This document shows, piece after piece, positions 1-13,033 of a stretch of 64,000 nt of DNA; position 1 is the stretch's first letter, and every line of letters begins with the position of its first letter. Source of the DNA: Geosiphon pyriformis (lineage: Eukaryota; Glomeromycota; Glomeromycetes; Archaeosporales; Geosiphonaceae); the NCBI GenBank assembly GCA_016748015.1, contig JAAOMT010000429.1:353626-417625 (forward strand), read 5' to 3'. The notes below the pieces were generated by a model. The model did not search any database, was not told where the DNA came from, and was given only the letters and a program-made list of their open reading frames with translations. The translations under genes were made by a program, and so were the position numbers.

Positions 1-29
<29 letters not shown>
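1..29. repeat. Poly-A homopolymer at window edge
   Basis: An uninterrupted run of 29 adenines. It could be a natural A-tract, a retroelement tail or an assembly edge. The sequence alone does not decide. Confidence 0.9.
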
Positions 30-31
<2 letters not shown>

Positions 32-217
32 ACGAATATAATCTATCAATTTTAAATTACGTTTTACGAGAGATTCTCTGATATTATATACACTTACATG
101 AAAATACTTTCGGTCCTACATTACGAGTGTGGTGTTTAAATTTTATTCGAAGAGAGTGAGATATATATTTACGTATGTTTCTATTGAAATCTATTTACAT
201 TTTCGAAATTTTTGAAA

Positions 218-994
218 TTAATCTTCACAATTCATTTGAAAAAAAAGACAAATTTTCATTTTCATATACTGGAATTGAGAATTATGACTAGTACCACTTG
301 AAGAAGCATGTGAATAACATTTTCCACAGAATTGTCTTTTCTTACACCAACGACAAGATAGCCAATTTTTATCAAGAAAATCATATTTATCTCCACAAAT
401 GCTACAATTTCTTGTGCATTGTTTACAAAGAGGATCTTCACACTCGACGAGATCAAATAATGGAGTTTTTCTTTTAGAAATTTCTTGAATTTTTGCTAGC
501 CTGTCATTCGCTTTGGCCATTGATAGAGTATTTCTTTCACCACCTGAACATCTAGTGAATATAAACCTTTCGAAAAAAGATAAAGATGGAGATTCGCCGA
601 GTTCATTTTGTTTCCAATTTAAAAATGAATCGGTCAAATGGGGAAGTGAAAGATTTGTGCAGTGTATGTATGAAAATTGTTTAATTTTTTCACAATGTTC
701 CAAAATTGAAATGGTGGCGTTGATTGAGATTTCAGAATTGAAAAAAGTGATTTTTCGCACAAATTGCAAGTAATTTTTGGATTTCAAGTGATTGAATAGT
801 GAATAGAATTGTTTTTCTGTAATATTATTAGGAATTTTTATATCGGAATATAATAAGTTTGGTGGGAGAGCACGATAAATATCGCGGCATGTAAATTTAA
901 GATTTAGTATAGATAAAATTTTTAAATTTTCTAAAATAATACGAAAGACATCGTCAGGAAGATGATGTAAGGAAAGGGATTGAATTTGGGACAT
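218..994 (-). CDS. F-box-like protein with Cys-rich C-terminus
   Basis: A single-exon gene of 258 residues when started at the ATG at 992-994. An upstream in-frame ATG at 1037-1039 would add 15 residues, but the downstream start puts the F-box near the N-terminus as usual. Residues about 5-50 look like an F-box (L-P-D-D-V-F-R-I-I-L, then a Leu-rich helix and C-R-D-I-Y-R-A). Such motifs bind Skp1 in SCF ubiquitin ligases. The C-terminal 75 residues hold about ten cysteines, several in CxxC pairs, suggesting zinc binding. No leucine-rich repeat is obvious between them. A broken paralogue lies at 12.3 kb and aligns along the whole length, which supports the reading frame. The substrate is unknown. 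The F-box assignment is moderately sure and rests on motif shape only. Confidence 0.7.
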   Translation of the reverse strand: MSQIQSLSLHHLPDDVFRIILENLKILSILNLKFTCRDIYRALPPNLLYSDIKIPNNITEKQFYSLFNHLKSKNYLQFVRKITFFNSEISINATISILEHCEKIKQFSYIHCTNLSLPHLTDSFLNWKQNELGESPSLSFFERFIFTRCSGGERNTLSMAKANDRLAKIQEISKRKTPLFDLVECEDPLCKQCTRNCSICGDKYDFLDKNWLSCRWCKKRQFCGKCYSHASSSGTSHNSQFQYMKMKICLFFQMNCED

Positions 995-1039
995 TTTCTC
1001 ATCTCGGATGTTTGGTAATCTAAACATTATGAATGCCAA

Positions 1040-4000
1040 TTAAAAAGAGAGAAATGAATGGCGTGAAAAAACTAATCGTTGAAATTTTTCGGTCAAGAAA
1101 ATAAGGAGTAACTTATTAAAAAATATGCTTGACAAAAGAGAAAGTGAAAAAGATCCGAGAAAAAGTCAATTGTTTTCTTCATACTTTTTTACCTTTGGAA
1201 AGTGCCTTCTTTTTTATAAAAATTTTGTTACGTAAAGGTAGGTCAAATTAAAAAAAAGAATTCATGGTTCCTTTCCTTTTTTTCTCCGTCTACAATTTTA
1301 TTGGGTTGAAGCAGACTATTTGCTAAGCGAATAATCAGGGTGAAAAAAAAATTGCACAAGGAAATCTCGAATGCACAGCGTAAAAAATGCAAGATTCAGG
1401 GTAATGACTATCTCGAATATGCAGATTTATGCCTTTTTTAATTGCAGATTTGCCAAAGTTTTTTGTCGTCAGTTAAAATTATACATTCTTTTGAGTAAAA
1501 AATTATTTTCCAATAAATTTCTTTCAATATATATAGATAGTACATTAAACTGGTGAAGAAATCTTTAAAAAGTACATTAAAAATCATTCGGAATTGTTTA
1601 TTCAGATTAGATTTAAAGATATGACGAGGCTAAGCATATACATAAAAGGCAGGTTCGATGAATGCCATTTCGATAAACACATGAATCCTTTATTTTTAGA
1701 AGGCATACTTATGCAAAGTTTTTTAAACTAAAAAAAAAATTACAAATCTTTTGATATACATGTATATCAATTTGAATATCTTTATATATTTTAGTGAGTT
1801 CAAAAGAAAATTTTTTTTTTTTGCAAATCATCTGCTTTGGTCTACAATGATAGTATTGTTGCAAACAAAAAAGCTCACTGATAGCACAAGTATCCCCTGC
1901 ATGAATCTCTACCTTGTAGTAGTAATACATATTATCAAATTTAAAAAAAAATATACTAGATCACACATAAATAACCTTTAAAAAAAAGAAAAAGAAAAAG
2001 AAATGATGATGGTTATTTTCGGGAATTGATTATTTCCTTTTGATATTTTTATACATCCCTAAATTTGAATGAATGAGATTTCAAGTTCATATTGCATTGT
2101 GAGATTTTTTATATTTAGAATTACAATAAAGTTGAGTTTTGACAGCTTGATTATAAGAACAATGAGAAAATTAAAAGGGGATTTTTAAAATTCACATGCT
2201 TCAAATCAGAAGGTATCCAAAAATTTTTTGTTTGAAATTATTTTATACTAGCCATGTGCACAACAAAAAAGTTTTTTAAAACCTTCTTTAAGCTATAATA
2301 ACCGATTCAGATCGATTTTTTTCCAAAAACGTGTTCCCTTTACCAAGGGGAGTTATTTTGCACGATAATCAATTTTACACTATAAACATGCCAGCATGCT
2401 GATCTAAAATTCTCATGACCTCAGAATGAACAATGTGATAATGTTTGAAACGTGGGAATGAGATATAGATATTGCACATTTTTTTGGTCGTATTGTTTTT
2501 ACGTTTATAGTGCTAACTATTTTTCAACTAGATTAAAAAAGTGATTTGGTCAGCAGTGAATAAATTATGTCTGGGGAGGATTAACCCCCTCTCCCACGTT
2601 TCGGGGGATTAAATTACCATTGGCTAAATTCATTTTCAAGAAAGAATTCAAAAAAAACTGCTATAGTTTTTCTTTTTCCTAGGAGATCTCAAAATCGGCG
2701 TATCGATTCAATAATGAATTAAACGACAAAGCTTTTTTGGCTTGATGTAGCTTCTTGAATTTCACGAGTTTCTATCCAAACCCTCCAAGTCACCTGTTAA
2801 TCACAAAATTTTAAGAATTGTTGAAATCCAAATAGTTTAAATAATTCAATAAATTTATGCAAAAAACTGTAGTTGAAATCTCTAAAGAGTAGTAAATGAT
2901 TTCAAAAAAGACTGAAAATCTAGGAGCAAGAGTTCATACAGCAAAATTTTTAATCTTCAATATTAAAAATTTTATCCGAGGGAATATTATGCAAGCGCTA
3001 AAAACATTATTTAACAAACTGATACTTTATAGCGTCCTCAAAAGTGTTTGGCAGAAACTCTTGTTGTTAGGAATATAACCCATATAGATTCTCGAAAGTT
3101 TTGCTTCCAAAAAATCACCTAGCGTATCCCTTTTGGTGTAGATCACTTCGAATATTTTTGGGTACTCACTCCTTTAACAAATATTTATAAGGAATTAAGA
3201 TATGAACTGAGAGCCTAGAAATCTACTAAATGCCTTCATAATGTAAAATTTTGCCCATGCTGTTGAAAAATGTCGTTCTTTACGTAATTTCTCTGGAGCC
3301 CAAAGAAATTTCTCTAAAATATTCAATGGGTACATAAATTGATTGCTTGGGACAAAAAATTGAAAAGACCTGGTAGTCAAATTTAATGGAAGAATCTTTT
3401 TTATTGCATACATTATTTTGGTAATAGATTGAATGAATATGACGTCTCACTTATAGGATTCATATCAGAAAAGAATGCATATAAAAGTCATATTTGAAAC
3501 AAATCTACACACAAAGATCTTGGATGCTATATTATTAATATAATTTTTTAAACAGAAAAAGCAGAAAATATTTTCAAAAATGTAAAAAAAATTTAAACTT
3601 GAAAATATACAATAAAAGTTTGGATTACAAATAACTGGTCAAAAAAAAATTAACATATATAAAAATATGCAGAACACTATTTATTTTTAAATTTTTAAAT
3701 TGATAAATAAAATATCCTATAATAATTTCAGCAAAAAAGATAATTAAAATGATATTATAATGAATTAGAATTAAAAATTTTAAGTAAAATAAATTTTTAA
3801 AATTTCAAAGATTAACTCAATTGCATTAAATTAAAATTAATAATAATAATAATTATATACATGTAATTGTGATAGATGTTCATTAATTAAAATTATAAAT
3901 AGTTTTATTCAAATTAATTATATATCAATAAAAAGGTTTTGTGCTATTTCATTTTTATTTGATTTTTTTGAAAGAAAGCTCAAAAATAAAAAAAAAGAAT

Positions 4001-4400
4001 TTTTCGAAATAAATGAACAAGGAATCTTTATTGGGCTGTAAAAGTCTTTAAAATGTTACTGGCAACTTTATTTGTTTTTGTTTCCTTTAGAATGACCATT
4101 TCATTAACTATTTACTATTCTCAAAATATTAAAGTAAATTTATTTTCTTTCCTGCTAAAAATTGAAACAGTTGTGTCTTTGAACCTTAAAAATTTTTTGA
4201 AACCTTTAAAAGTCTAAGCGCATGTATGCAATTTTTTAGCTCCTTATTATTTGTAAATTATACTGGAAACATTCGGTAAGTTCAGTTTAAATTTGTGGAT
4301 CTTTCGGATTAAAAGAGTTAATTGCCGGATTTTCAATGTCAAATTCTTGACTTCATGCTATTTTTGTAAAATTTCAGTTTCATATTGTTTAAATTATAGG
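1040..4400. other. Gene-poor AT-rich stretch, nothing recognised
   Basis: No reading frame here resembles a known family. Open frames are short (60-80 codons), overlap on both strands and lack protein-like composition. There are scattered A and T runs. Nothing was found that looks like a tRNA, a terminal repeat or a tandem array. Confidence 0.6.
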
Positions 4401-4427
4401 CTTCTGGATTTATATGATCATAAGATG

Positions 4428-4709
4428 TTAGCATTTCCCTATATACTTCGGACCTCTCATTTTGCACTTCAGTAACTTTCTTCCAGCTCTGGCTAGGTGC
4501 TCAGCGAGTTCTTCTATTAAGTCTTGCTCTTCAGCCTTTGACATCGCTCTATTCCAGTAATAGATTTCAACTGAGCATTTTTTTCCAACATTTGAGCGAG
4601 GCAGAAATCTTGACCTTGCTGGGTACATAGCAAGTTGCACTTTGGCAACACATTTCGGTAAAAATATCTCACTCTCTTCAGTAGGAATTTTGCATATTTT
4701 GAGTGCCAT
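4428..4709 (-). CDS. Small unrecognised ORF (93 codons)
   Basis: An ATG-to-stop frame of 93 codons on the minus strand. Its composition is more protein-like than its neighbours (E-I-Y-Y-W-N-R and an acidic, amphipathic E-E-Q-D-L-I-E-E-L-A-E-H segment), while the plus strand is full of stops. No family was recognised. It lies just before, and antisense to, the decayed Crinkler-like gene, so it may be a fragment of another broken gene. No intron or promoter signal was seen. Confidence 0.25.
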   Translation of the reverse strand: MALKICKIPTEESEIFLPKCVAKVQLAMYPARSRFLPRSNVGKKCSVEIYYWNRAMSKAEEQDLIEELAEHLARAGRKLLKCKMRGPKYIGKC

Positions 4710-4869
4710 TAGCCAGTAGCGATAGACAAAGCACTACATTTCCAAATAAAAGTGATCTTTTATTTCAAAATGGACTGTTTTTTGTCAAAATTTCTCACTT
4801 TCAAAACATACTTTCCTAGCATGTTTAAGAGCACATTTAACAATCACTTTATTTTAAGTTAGATTCACA

Positions 4870-7510
4870 AGTAAGTACCATTATGAGATTTACGAGTGGC
4901 AAAACGCCATTCGTGAGGAAATCACAGTCATAGTGTTGTGGTTGGGTATAGAAGAGACCATTATTTAGCAGTTCTAATGCCCTCTCATTCATAATAATAG
5001 GCATTTAATCACAACGAAACTGCAAAACGCGCGAATTCATCAGTAAGTGCTCCTTCTTTGATGAACACTGATTCTCTTTTCATTTGTCTTCATCGCAACT
5101 TAACAAATATTCTGACATTGTTACTGACATGCAAAATGACGACTCTGAGTGATTCTGCGTATTCCTCTACTACCTCTCTACAGCCTTTTCTAAATTCTGG
5201 GCAGGAATTCTTTCAATGGACCACCAAAAAATATATGAAAAGACTATATCCGCGCTTAAACCCTAAAATTGGGAAATACTGATTACCACCAATATTAATG
5301 GGCTTACTTTCGTTGACGGAGACTGACATATTGATGCTTCACTTCATAAGAAGCTCCAAGTATATTCATCTTCAAGTAAGTTAGAATTTTATTCTTATTA
5401 CTAAGTGAAATCTGTGCTAGATGACCTTAGCATATTGTGTGTCTTCATACTCCATCCTTGTTAGTATAGCTTTTAATAATGGCTTCATTATGATGATGGG
5501 CACTGTTTTTTTGTTTTGGTCTGCCACTACCGCACCATTATTGCTTATTTCTTTGACAATAATGACTCTCTTTTCTTTTCTACCATACCAATAGCTACCA
5601 ATTTACCATCAGTATCAAAGAAACAGAGTTGATGAGGCATTTCAAATGGTGTATATTCAAATAATGATCTTCGAATTATTTTTTCTCTTCGATAAACATT
5701 ATCAGTAATTGATTATTCTTTTATCTAGGTCTGCAGTATGTAAAACCCAAATCCTTAATCGCCAGTAGGGTCATATCAAACAACTCCAAATTGGTTTGAA
5801 AACTTGTGAGAAGAGCTTAAATATCACTGCAGAAACCATATCGCAGGGTTTTGGAACAAGATTCACATCCCTATCTACCTCTTTTTCTCAGAAGCTGGCA
5901 TCAGCAAATCTCGAAATGCTATGGAATTTTATAAGACAGTGTTGAGATGCCTATCAGCTGAGGATTTGGTTTTGAGAAAGAGGCTTGAAAATGCTTGGGT
6001 ATTCAATATCAGCTTAGCAAATAATACTATCTGGAGAAAAGCGTCTAAACCAGATCCTTATTTCGCTATTGGCACCTGGATGCTTCGACAACTTTTCTAT
6101 GAAAAAATGGATTTAGATCACATTATTGTAACATACGAGCATCCATCCCCACGGCAGGTTTTGCAATTGGTTGCCAAACACCACATGTTAGACCTAAAGG
6201 ACATTACAGTTAGTTTGATCATTGACTATTCGCCAAATACTATCAAATTATTAGGTAATGAGTTAAACCAGGTCTCTCAGTCACAGATCTTGTGTTGAAA
6301 GGCAGCTTCCTACTCAAATGCAACAATTACTGGTCCTGTTGATTTCTTCTTGAGATCCTCTCCTCGAAATCACATATACCTGCTTATTCTTTCTCTGCAT
6401 TCTCCCAGTATTTTCAAAGACGGGATTGAGTACAATCTCTTTCCAGATGATTACATCTTGAATATTTTTGTGAATGATTGTAGAGGACATGGAAGAGATC
6501 TCAAAGTATTAGTAAAAACTTTGAATGGGTATGACATCAAATGTAGCAATATGGATAATTCGATGAACAATCTGCATTAAAACCTTTTCTGTCAATACGC
6601 TGATGCTCTCAATCTTAGTGACAAAGAAGCCCAAACCATTGCACGAGCGGTATTGACCCGGCAGCGCGTGAATTTCCACGTGTCTCTTCTTAATACCCTA
6701 CAAGTTATTGATCAATTTTGACTGAATAGACGATAGTGCAATGGGATTCCTCACTGCTCTATATGTCTGGATCTGGATATTGGCACAGTAAGTTTCCAAA
6801 GAAGGTGATTCATTGCTTTGAAACTGGCGGTTTAGTGACTACGGAGAACACAGCTCGATAGCAGATTCCTATCCACCACTGAGGTCTAAATTTTGAACAT
6901 TTTATTGCAAAATTTCATTTTCTGAAGCCGTGGGTACTAAATGAACATGAAATGGACAACAATCAAGGAGATTCATGCTGGAAAAGAATGTGACATGAAA
7001 TTTGTAAATCACTACATGGACTTACAAATCGCACCCATCCTGGTCCATGGAGCCGGTGATGTTTTTCAATGTTTAGACTAGTCACATGTATCTTATGTCA
7101 TTACTACTGAAATCGTTCAATGCAAAAAATGGGCAGAAACAACTAATAGTGATTGTACGATAGAAATCCGCATCAGACAACAATTTTTTTATCTTTACTC
7201 AGCTTGAACTTGGCCAGCTACTCGTGGTAAAAATTCTGATATTGTAAATAGCTCAAACTGGGCAAAGTACTTTGGGCCATTTGCTAGAAGAGCATTCAAT
7301 TTTGCCTCTGTAGACTTTCTGAATATAAACACTATAGATCCTGTTAAAATCAAGTGGATGGACGGCACTGATGAAAACCAAGCAAATAAAATAACATTCG
7401 AAAGGCTATTTAAAGATATTGAAAAAGCGATAACGAAGACAGATATGCCTGAGCAATTTTTAAAAAGTTTAAATTTTCTAGCAGCTAGAAAGACATTATA
7501 ACAAAGTTAT
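4870..7510 (+). pseudogene. Decayed Crinkler/CR-effector-like gene
   Basis: A run of plus-strand coding fragments in changing frames, broken by many stops and frameshifts. The best pieces are 5128-5280, 5921-6298 (125 codons), 6350-6580 and 7240-7500. The 5921 piece has the alternating hydrophobic pattern of an NTPase core (L-K-D-I-T-V-S-L-I-I-D). The last piece has F-L-N-I-N-T followed by an alanine-rich helix pair, like a degenerate ComEA-type helix-hairpin-helix. The order of segments resembles the long C-terminal part of Crinkler (CR) effectors that are abundant in Glomeromycotina. Family knowledge: these combine a ubiquitin-like header with NTPase and nuclease-type domains. No header is visible here. 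The number of breaks makes function very unlikely. The family call is tentative, the pseudogene call firm. Confidence 0.5.
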
Positions 7511-10500
7511 GCTAATAGCTCATTTTTTCTGTCACAGGTTTGCATAATCAAATTTATTTGTACCACTTCGAATCTCTAAAAAGTCATTGCACCGACAATT
7601 TATTACTGCCAAGTCTATGAGTATTTTGGCAATCTTTATGAAAACATGTGATTCTTCAATGATGATTCAGAATGTGATTTTCACTTTTATTAAAGTTAAT
7701 ACACTACTATGTCAGAAAAAAAATGCATGACTTGTGGAAAAGTTTTTTTTCCTTTACAAAAAAACCAACTCAAATTTTAATTGTCCAACTTTTGGAGAAA
7801 CAGTTTTTTCTTCAATCTAATACCAAAGCTTACACAGTAATAATCATCAAAAGAAACATTAATGCTCTAAAAAACTTTACTAGCCAAGAATAAATTGACA
7901 TTTTGTCTGTTTTAAAGAATAGAATTTGAAAAACTTATAATAAATTTGGCATTCTTAGGTTATTTTTTAGAAATTTCTGTTTGGAAATTATCTAGAGCCA
8001 ACCAATTGCCCTATATTTAAATAGCAGTAGTACCAAAATATAAGAAGTATTGGAGTAATTTTGGCACTAATAAACTTGGCAGTCACCAATAATGTACTTA
8101 AGAACAAGCCAAACAAATTCAATTTCTTCTTCAATCCAACCAAGATGGTATTATTTCCAAGAAAATCAAATATTTTTTAAATCACACAGGAATATCTCAA
8201 GATTTACACTAAAATTAAATTACCCAATAAGATTAAGGTCATAGAGACTGAAACCTGAATTGAGATTGAAAAAATGCTAAAAGAGGTGATAAAAAAGATG
8301 GAAAAACAGAATTTTTGTCATAAAATTTGGTCTCTTTTCATCTCAGATTCTAGCATATTCTTATGAATTATAAAGTTTTTTGGTTAGGCATTTACTTTCC
8401 ATAGTGCCTGGAATTTTGTTATCAGTAGGTCAGGCTTCATTCGGGAATCATCTTTATAGTTTGTATGAAGGAAATAAACCCACTACTAGTTCAGAGTTAC
8501 AATAATCATAAACATGCAAATAAAAATATTTCAAAATTTGGAGTGACTTATACCTATTTCATCAATCGAAATTTATTTCCTAATAAAATATAACTTTTCA
8601 AATTAGATAAATTGTATTTTAAATAAAAATTCAAAATAAATGAGAAATTAAGTTTTATTTTCAGCTTGAAAAAGTCAAAATGAAAGAAAGAACCCAATAT
8701 TTTGACTTTTTGCTAAATATTTTTTTGATTTATTGGATGAAATCAGAATTCAATTTCAACAAATTTAGTTTTTTCAAAAATTGAACACCAAAATTTTTAA
8801 ATTTTAGTTTACCTAATCTTTATAATATTTGATGTTTTATTAATTTTTTATTCTTTGAAAATTTAAATCTTCGAGTAAGATCTTGTATAAAATTAAATTA
8901 TGGTGAATAAATTCAAAATTCTTGGATCAAATATACAAGAGATACTGATACTTCAAATAATAATTTTACTTTTTATTTTTTGTTTATTAAATATTTCAAA
9001 TAATTTTATATATTTATTCCTGAAATATATTGTTCTGTAAATATAATGAACATCTCTGAGGCAAAAATTTAATTTCAGAATAAAAATTTTAATAGTCTCA
9101 ATTTCATGCAAGTATTTCCAAGATTCAAAAAAATCTTTGGAATTAATATATCTAAAAAATTTTATCCTCCCTCTTTAAAAAGATTTTATATATTTTAGTC
9201 CTTTTTAAAAATAAAATGATTAAGACTATTTTTTAAGTCAAAAGTTGTAAGTCAAAACAAGCTTAAAGAAGCTTTAAATTATTTTATAATAGGCTAAAAA
9301 ATTACTAAAAATAAATTGTAGCAACACTCTTCACTGAAAACTGTGATAAGTGCCGTAATAAACAAAAAATTTATTTCAAAGAAAGAAAATATTGCTTCTA
9401 TACTGCTTATAGTAAACATTGGATATTTGGAATAATAACAATTTGATACACGAAAGGCTAAGTTATTTTCGCAAAAGTAATGTTATTGATAGTCTCATTT
9501 CTGTAGATAGATGCATTTATCAGCTTAATTAATTGAATATGTATAATGCTCCCTTTTCTATAAATACTTTAATAAATTTTCATTTCGATTGAACTCGATC
9601 TCGAAAGATAAAAGATTACCACATCAATTACTTTTAGGACCTTAGTAGACAGTTTGCAGAATGTTTAGAAGACACGAAAAAGAAACTATTGTTTCGCATG
9701 CGTACAACTAAAAAAAAAATTCTCAGGTCTCTTTGATTTCTCAATTTATAGTTTTTGTGCTCAACCTTATAAAAACATGACTAACAAATTATATAATCAG
9801 CCATCTCAAAAAGTGTGCATATTCAAAAATTCCAGGGGTTATTTGAGAAAAAAATTTAATTCAAAACTCTGGTCTGTATAAACCAACCAAAATTAATATT
9901 AGAATATTCGTATTAAAGAGATAAAAAACTTTCGATTCGAGTTGATATCTCATGTTTCTACATTTATCACGTAATATTTTAAGATACAGATAGTTGTAAT
10001 AACTTTCAATAAAAAACTTCATTGATTCCTTGTCTGGTTTTTAAAGTTTAGATTGTAAGCTACTTGCTTTAAAGGTAACTCATATTCATTCATTGTTGAG
10101 TTTTCGAAAATTTAGATCAATAAAGTTTTTCGAATTAATCACCAAAACACTTTTATTTTTAGAGTATTTATTTTTTAATAATCACAGTTAAATTTGTGAT
10201 GACAAATTTTTTGCATTAAGATCCAGGTAAAAAGTTTTAAAATTATTTTCAATGTACTTGAGCAAATTTTATCTCGCTTTATTTTTTTTTAGGAAATATG
10301 TTTCCGATCTTTTCCATCTAATTTTTTGGCTGCATATATTTAGTGTATATAATGTTATTACAAAAAATCTCTTTTAATATGGCATCTTAACATAGCTAAA
10401 TCTTTTCTAATATATCACCTAATTTTGCATCATTATATTTCTAAAAATTTCCTATACCAAATCAATGGCTCTGGGTTTAAGCCGATGATTTGGTCACAAT

Positions 10501-12290
10501 CCTTGATGGTTATACAAATGTTTCATAAGCATGAGGTGATTTTACCGGTTTGCATATTATTAAGTTCATTGTGGTAATATAATATGCATATTTTTTAAAC
10601 TTTGATAACTCTTGGCTGAAAAGTTCCTATTCCAGTACAACAGCCCCAAGTTAAAAACTAACAGATAATGATTTATTTTCACTAATATATTCATCTTTTA
10701 TGTTATCTAGGACGTGTGTACAACAATACTGATGGTGATCCAAAGTCTGGGACAGGAAGTAAATCAAATTGATAAATGGGGATCGAGAGTATGCTTTGAC
10801 CTGCTGAAAATCACAAAAACCCGATGAACCCAAAATTTTGTTCAAGTGCGAAATTTAATTTGAACCTCTTAATTTCATTAAAGTACTTAATCAAAGTGTG
10901 AAACTAAAATTAAGGTTTTATATTAAAAAATAAAATAATAATTGGGAGGAAATGGAAAAAAAGAAAGATTACCAACTCCTCCTCTTGCTTAATATTTGTA
11001 ACGTTAGATAAATTTAATATATCCTTTTATAGGCTTTAAAGACATGAAAAATGTGATTTCCGAGTATTATCAAATCTAAATTATCATTAAAACGTGCATG
11101 TAAGAATTAATAATTAAGATTTGAAAACAGACATCTTAAGGTTCTTTTATTGCTTAAAGGGGGCACCATTGTTTCAACCTATTTCGTTACTTTCATCAAA
11201 TAGTCATTCAAAAGTATCTAAAAAAAAATTTTACTTTGAAAATTAACTCAAAGAAATATAAAAAATTTCTCAAGAACTTATCCAATTCGTTGGAAAAAAA
11301 TACTGGTTTCAAATTGAAACTAATTTTGCATATCTGCAGGAATAAAAATTTCCCAGTATCACAGTTTCATCCTGTTTGTGTTTTTTTTTCAGATCCAAAA
11401 TGATGGATATTTAGAACATCTGATTATTTAATTAATCAATACTATAGTGAAGCTTTTATGGTATAATGATTGTAGTGATTAGCCCTTTGCCAAAAAAAAA
11501 AGAGGGAATTGTATTTGGGGAATATCTTGATGATTGGCAGCTAAATGTGGTCAATAACAGTTACATAATTTAATGCGGAATATAAGCAACCCTGGTGTTT
11601 GTTTAACCCTGAAAACAATACTAGATAATTTGCTTTCCTAGATAATTTGCTTTCCTAGATAATTTGCTTTCTACCAATTATTCGGTCGGAAAGTAACATT
11701 TCTTAGACCTCATTGATGGCATGTTTTAATCAAAACTGGTAATCCTTACCTAAAATGCTAAATTATTCATTTCTTGTCAAATAAAACAGATTGTATTTTA
11801 TCAGTAACTTAACCTTAAACAGAAAATAATTTATCATTGCTCTTCAGAGCCAATTTTAAATACTCATAAATTTTCATGTTCTCAAACTTTAAATTATAAA
11901 TTTTTTAGAAAAAATTTACCCTGCAATCAATCAATGAGAAACGCTTCGGAAAAAAATTGAAAAGAAAAATTCGTAAATGCGATACAGTCATGAAAATTTT
12001 TTCAAAGTTACTATGAGATATTTTTCTCTCCGCACTTAAAGATCTCGTTTAAAAGTCATTTTGGCTGACATATGATGCTTTTTAAATATAAAATACCCCT
12101 GCCAACTTTCTTCTTTTCCCATGATCGTCAACCTACTCCTATGATACAGTTTTGAAATTAATTTTTTTAACCTTCTTTTCACTTTTCTCTTTGCCTTTAT
12201 CCTGGATCAGATTGAAAATTCCTCCTCCTCCCCATCTTCTCAAGTTTATTTCACATATTTTTCAAAAGTATTCAACCTGAACTCCCTTCC
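7511..12290. other. AT-rich intergenic region
   Basis: No recognisable gene. Open frames are short and scattered on both strands. Apart from a perfect 3 x 17-bp tandem repeat near 11.6 kb and many A or T runs, no structured element was seen. Confidence 0.55.
11621..11671. repeat. Perfect 17-bp tandem repeat, three copies
   Basis: Three exact, adjacent copies of the 17-mer ctagataatttgctttc, followed by a single extra t. It lies in non-coding DNA. Perfect identity suggests a recent slippage or duplication event. Confidence 0.9.
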
Positions 12291-12302
12291 AATAAAAACA
12301 AC

Positions 12303-13033
12303 GCTTTAATCACTCTCCCCAAACGCAATCAAGATGTACTTTACAAAATCACAGACCAACTTAATTTACTAGCATAAATCTCGCTCCGAAGGACGTGTCG
12401 CTATTTCTCTAAAGCATTTTCTGATAATTTTGTATTTTCTTACTGGGAATAATACCCAAATTTCCTTTTTTGATCAATTATTCAAATACCTTCAATCAAA
12501 GAATTCCTTTGATATTTTTAAAAGTTTTACTTTTTACAATATGTATATCCTTAAAAACTATAAAATTTACCTTAATAAATTGTCAAAATATACGAGAAAT
12601 TGCAATTACTGCCTGCAAAAATATTGAATTCACGGCACTGACTAGCATCCTAGTGGCTTGGCATCAGGATAAAACTGGTCAATCACCCAAACTTGATTCC
12701 TTGGAGCATTTTATTATTTCACGTTGTTTCAGTGGTCGAAGACATACTTTTTTGGCCAAAAATGTGCGATCTCATTTCGTAATTATTGACGCAAAAATCT
12801 TCGAAATTATTAATTGTGAAATTCCTGGATGTGTCACATGTTTAAAGAGATGCGCCAATTGTGGCGTACAATATTAATTTTGGGACTCGGTTTGGTTCAC
12901 ATGTGGTTGGTGCTATAAAAGTGATTATTGTGGTGCTTGTGTCGCTGAGGCCAATCAAAAAAAGTCTACAATCGATCCAGGATTTCATCGTGTTAAAATG
13001 AATTTCTGTAAAATTTTTGATATTGATTGTTAA
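12303..13033 (+). pseudogene. Broken F-box-like/Cys-rich paralogue
   Basis: This aligns in order with the F-box-like gene at 218-994 but in three frames. An F-box-like stretch (R-R-T-C-R-Y-F-S-K-A-F) is read from 12303, with a TAA at 12375-12377. The middle part is read from about 12430. After a frameshift near 12560-12600 the rest is read to 12874, where a TAA at 12875-12877 interrupts the Cys-rich domain. Beyond that stop the same frame stays open for 51 codons, keeps its CxxC pairs (C-G-W-C, C-G-A-C) and ends at 13031-13033. At least two in-frame stops and one shift make this a pseudogene. It is on the opposite strand to its paralogue, about 11 kb away. Confidence 0.85.

Noticed and set aside
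11621..11671. Short tandem array as a CRISPR-like array
   Set aside because: Units are directly adjacent without spacers, and the genome is eukaryotic.
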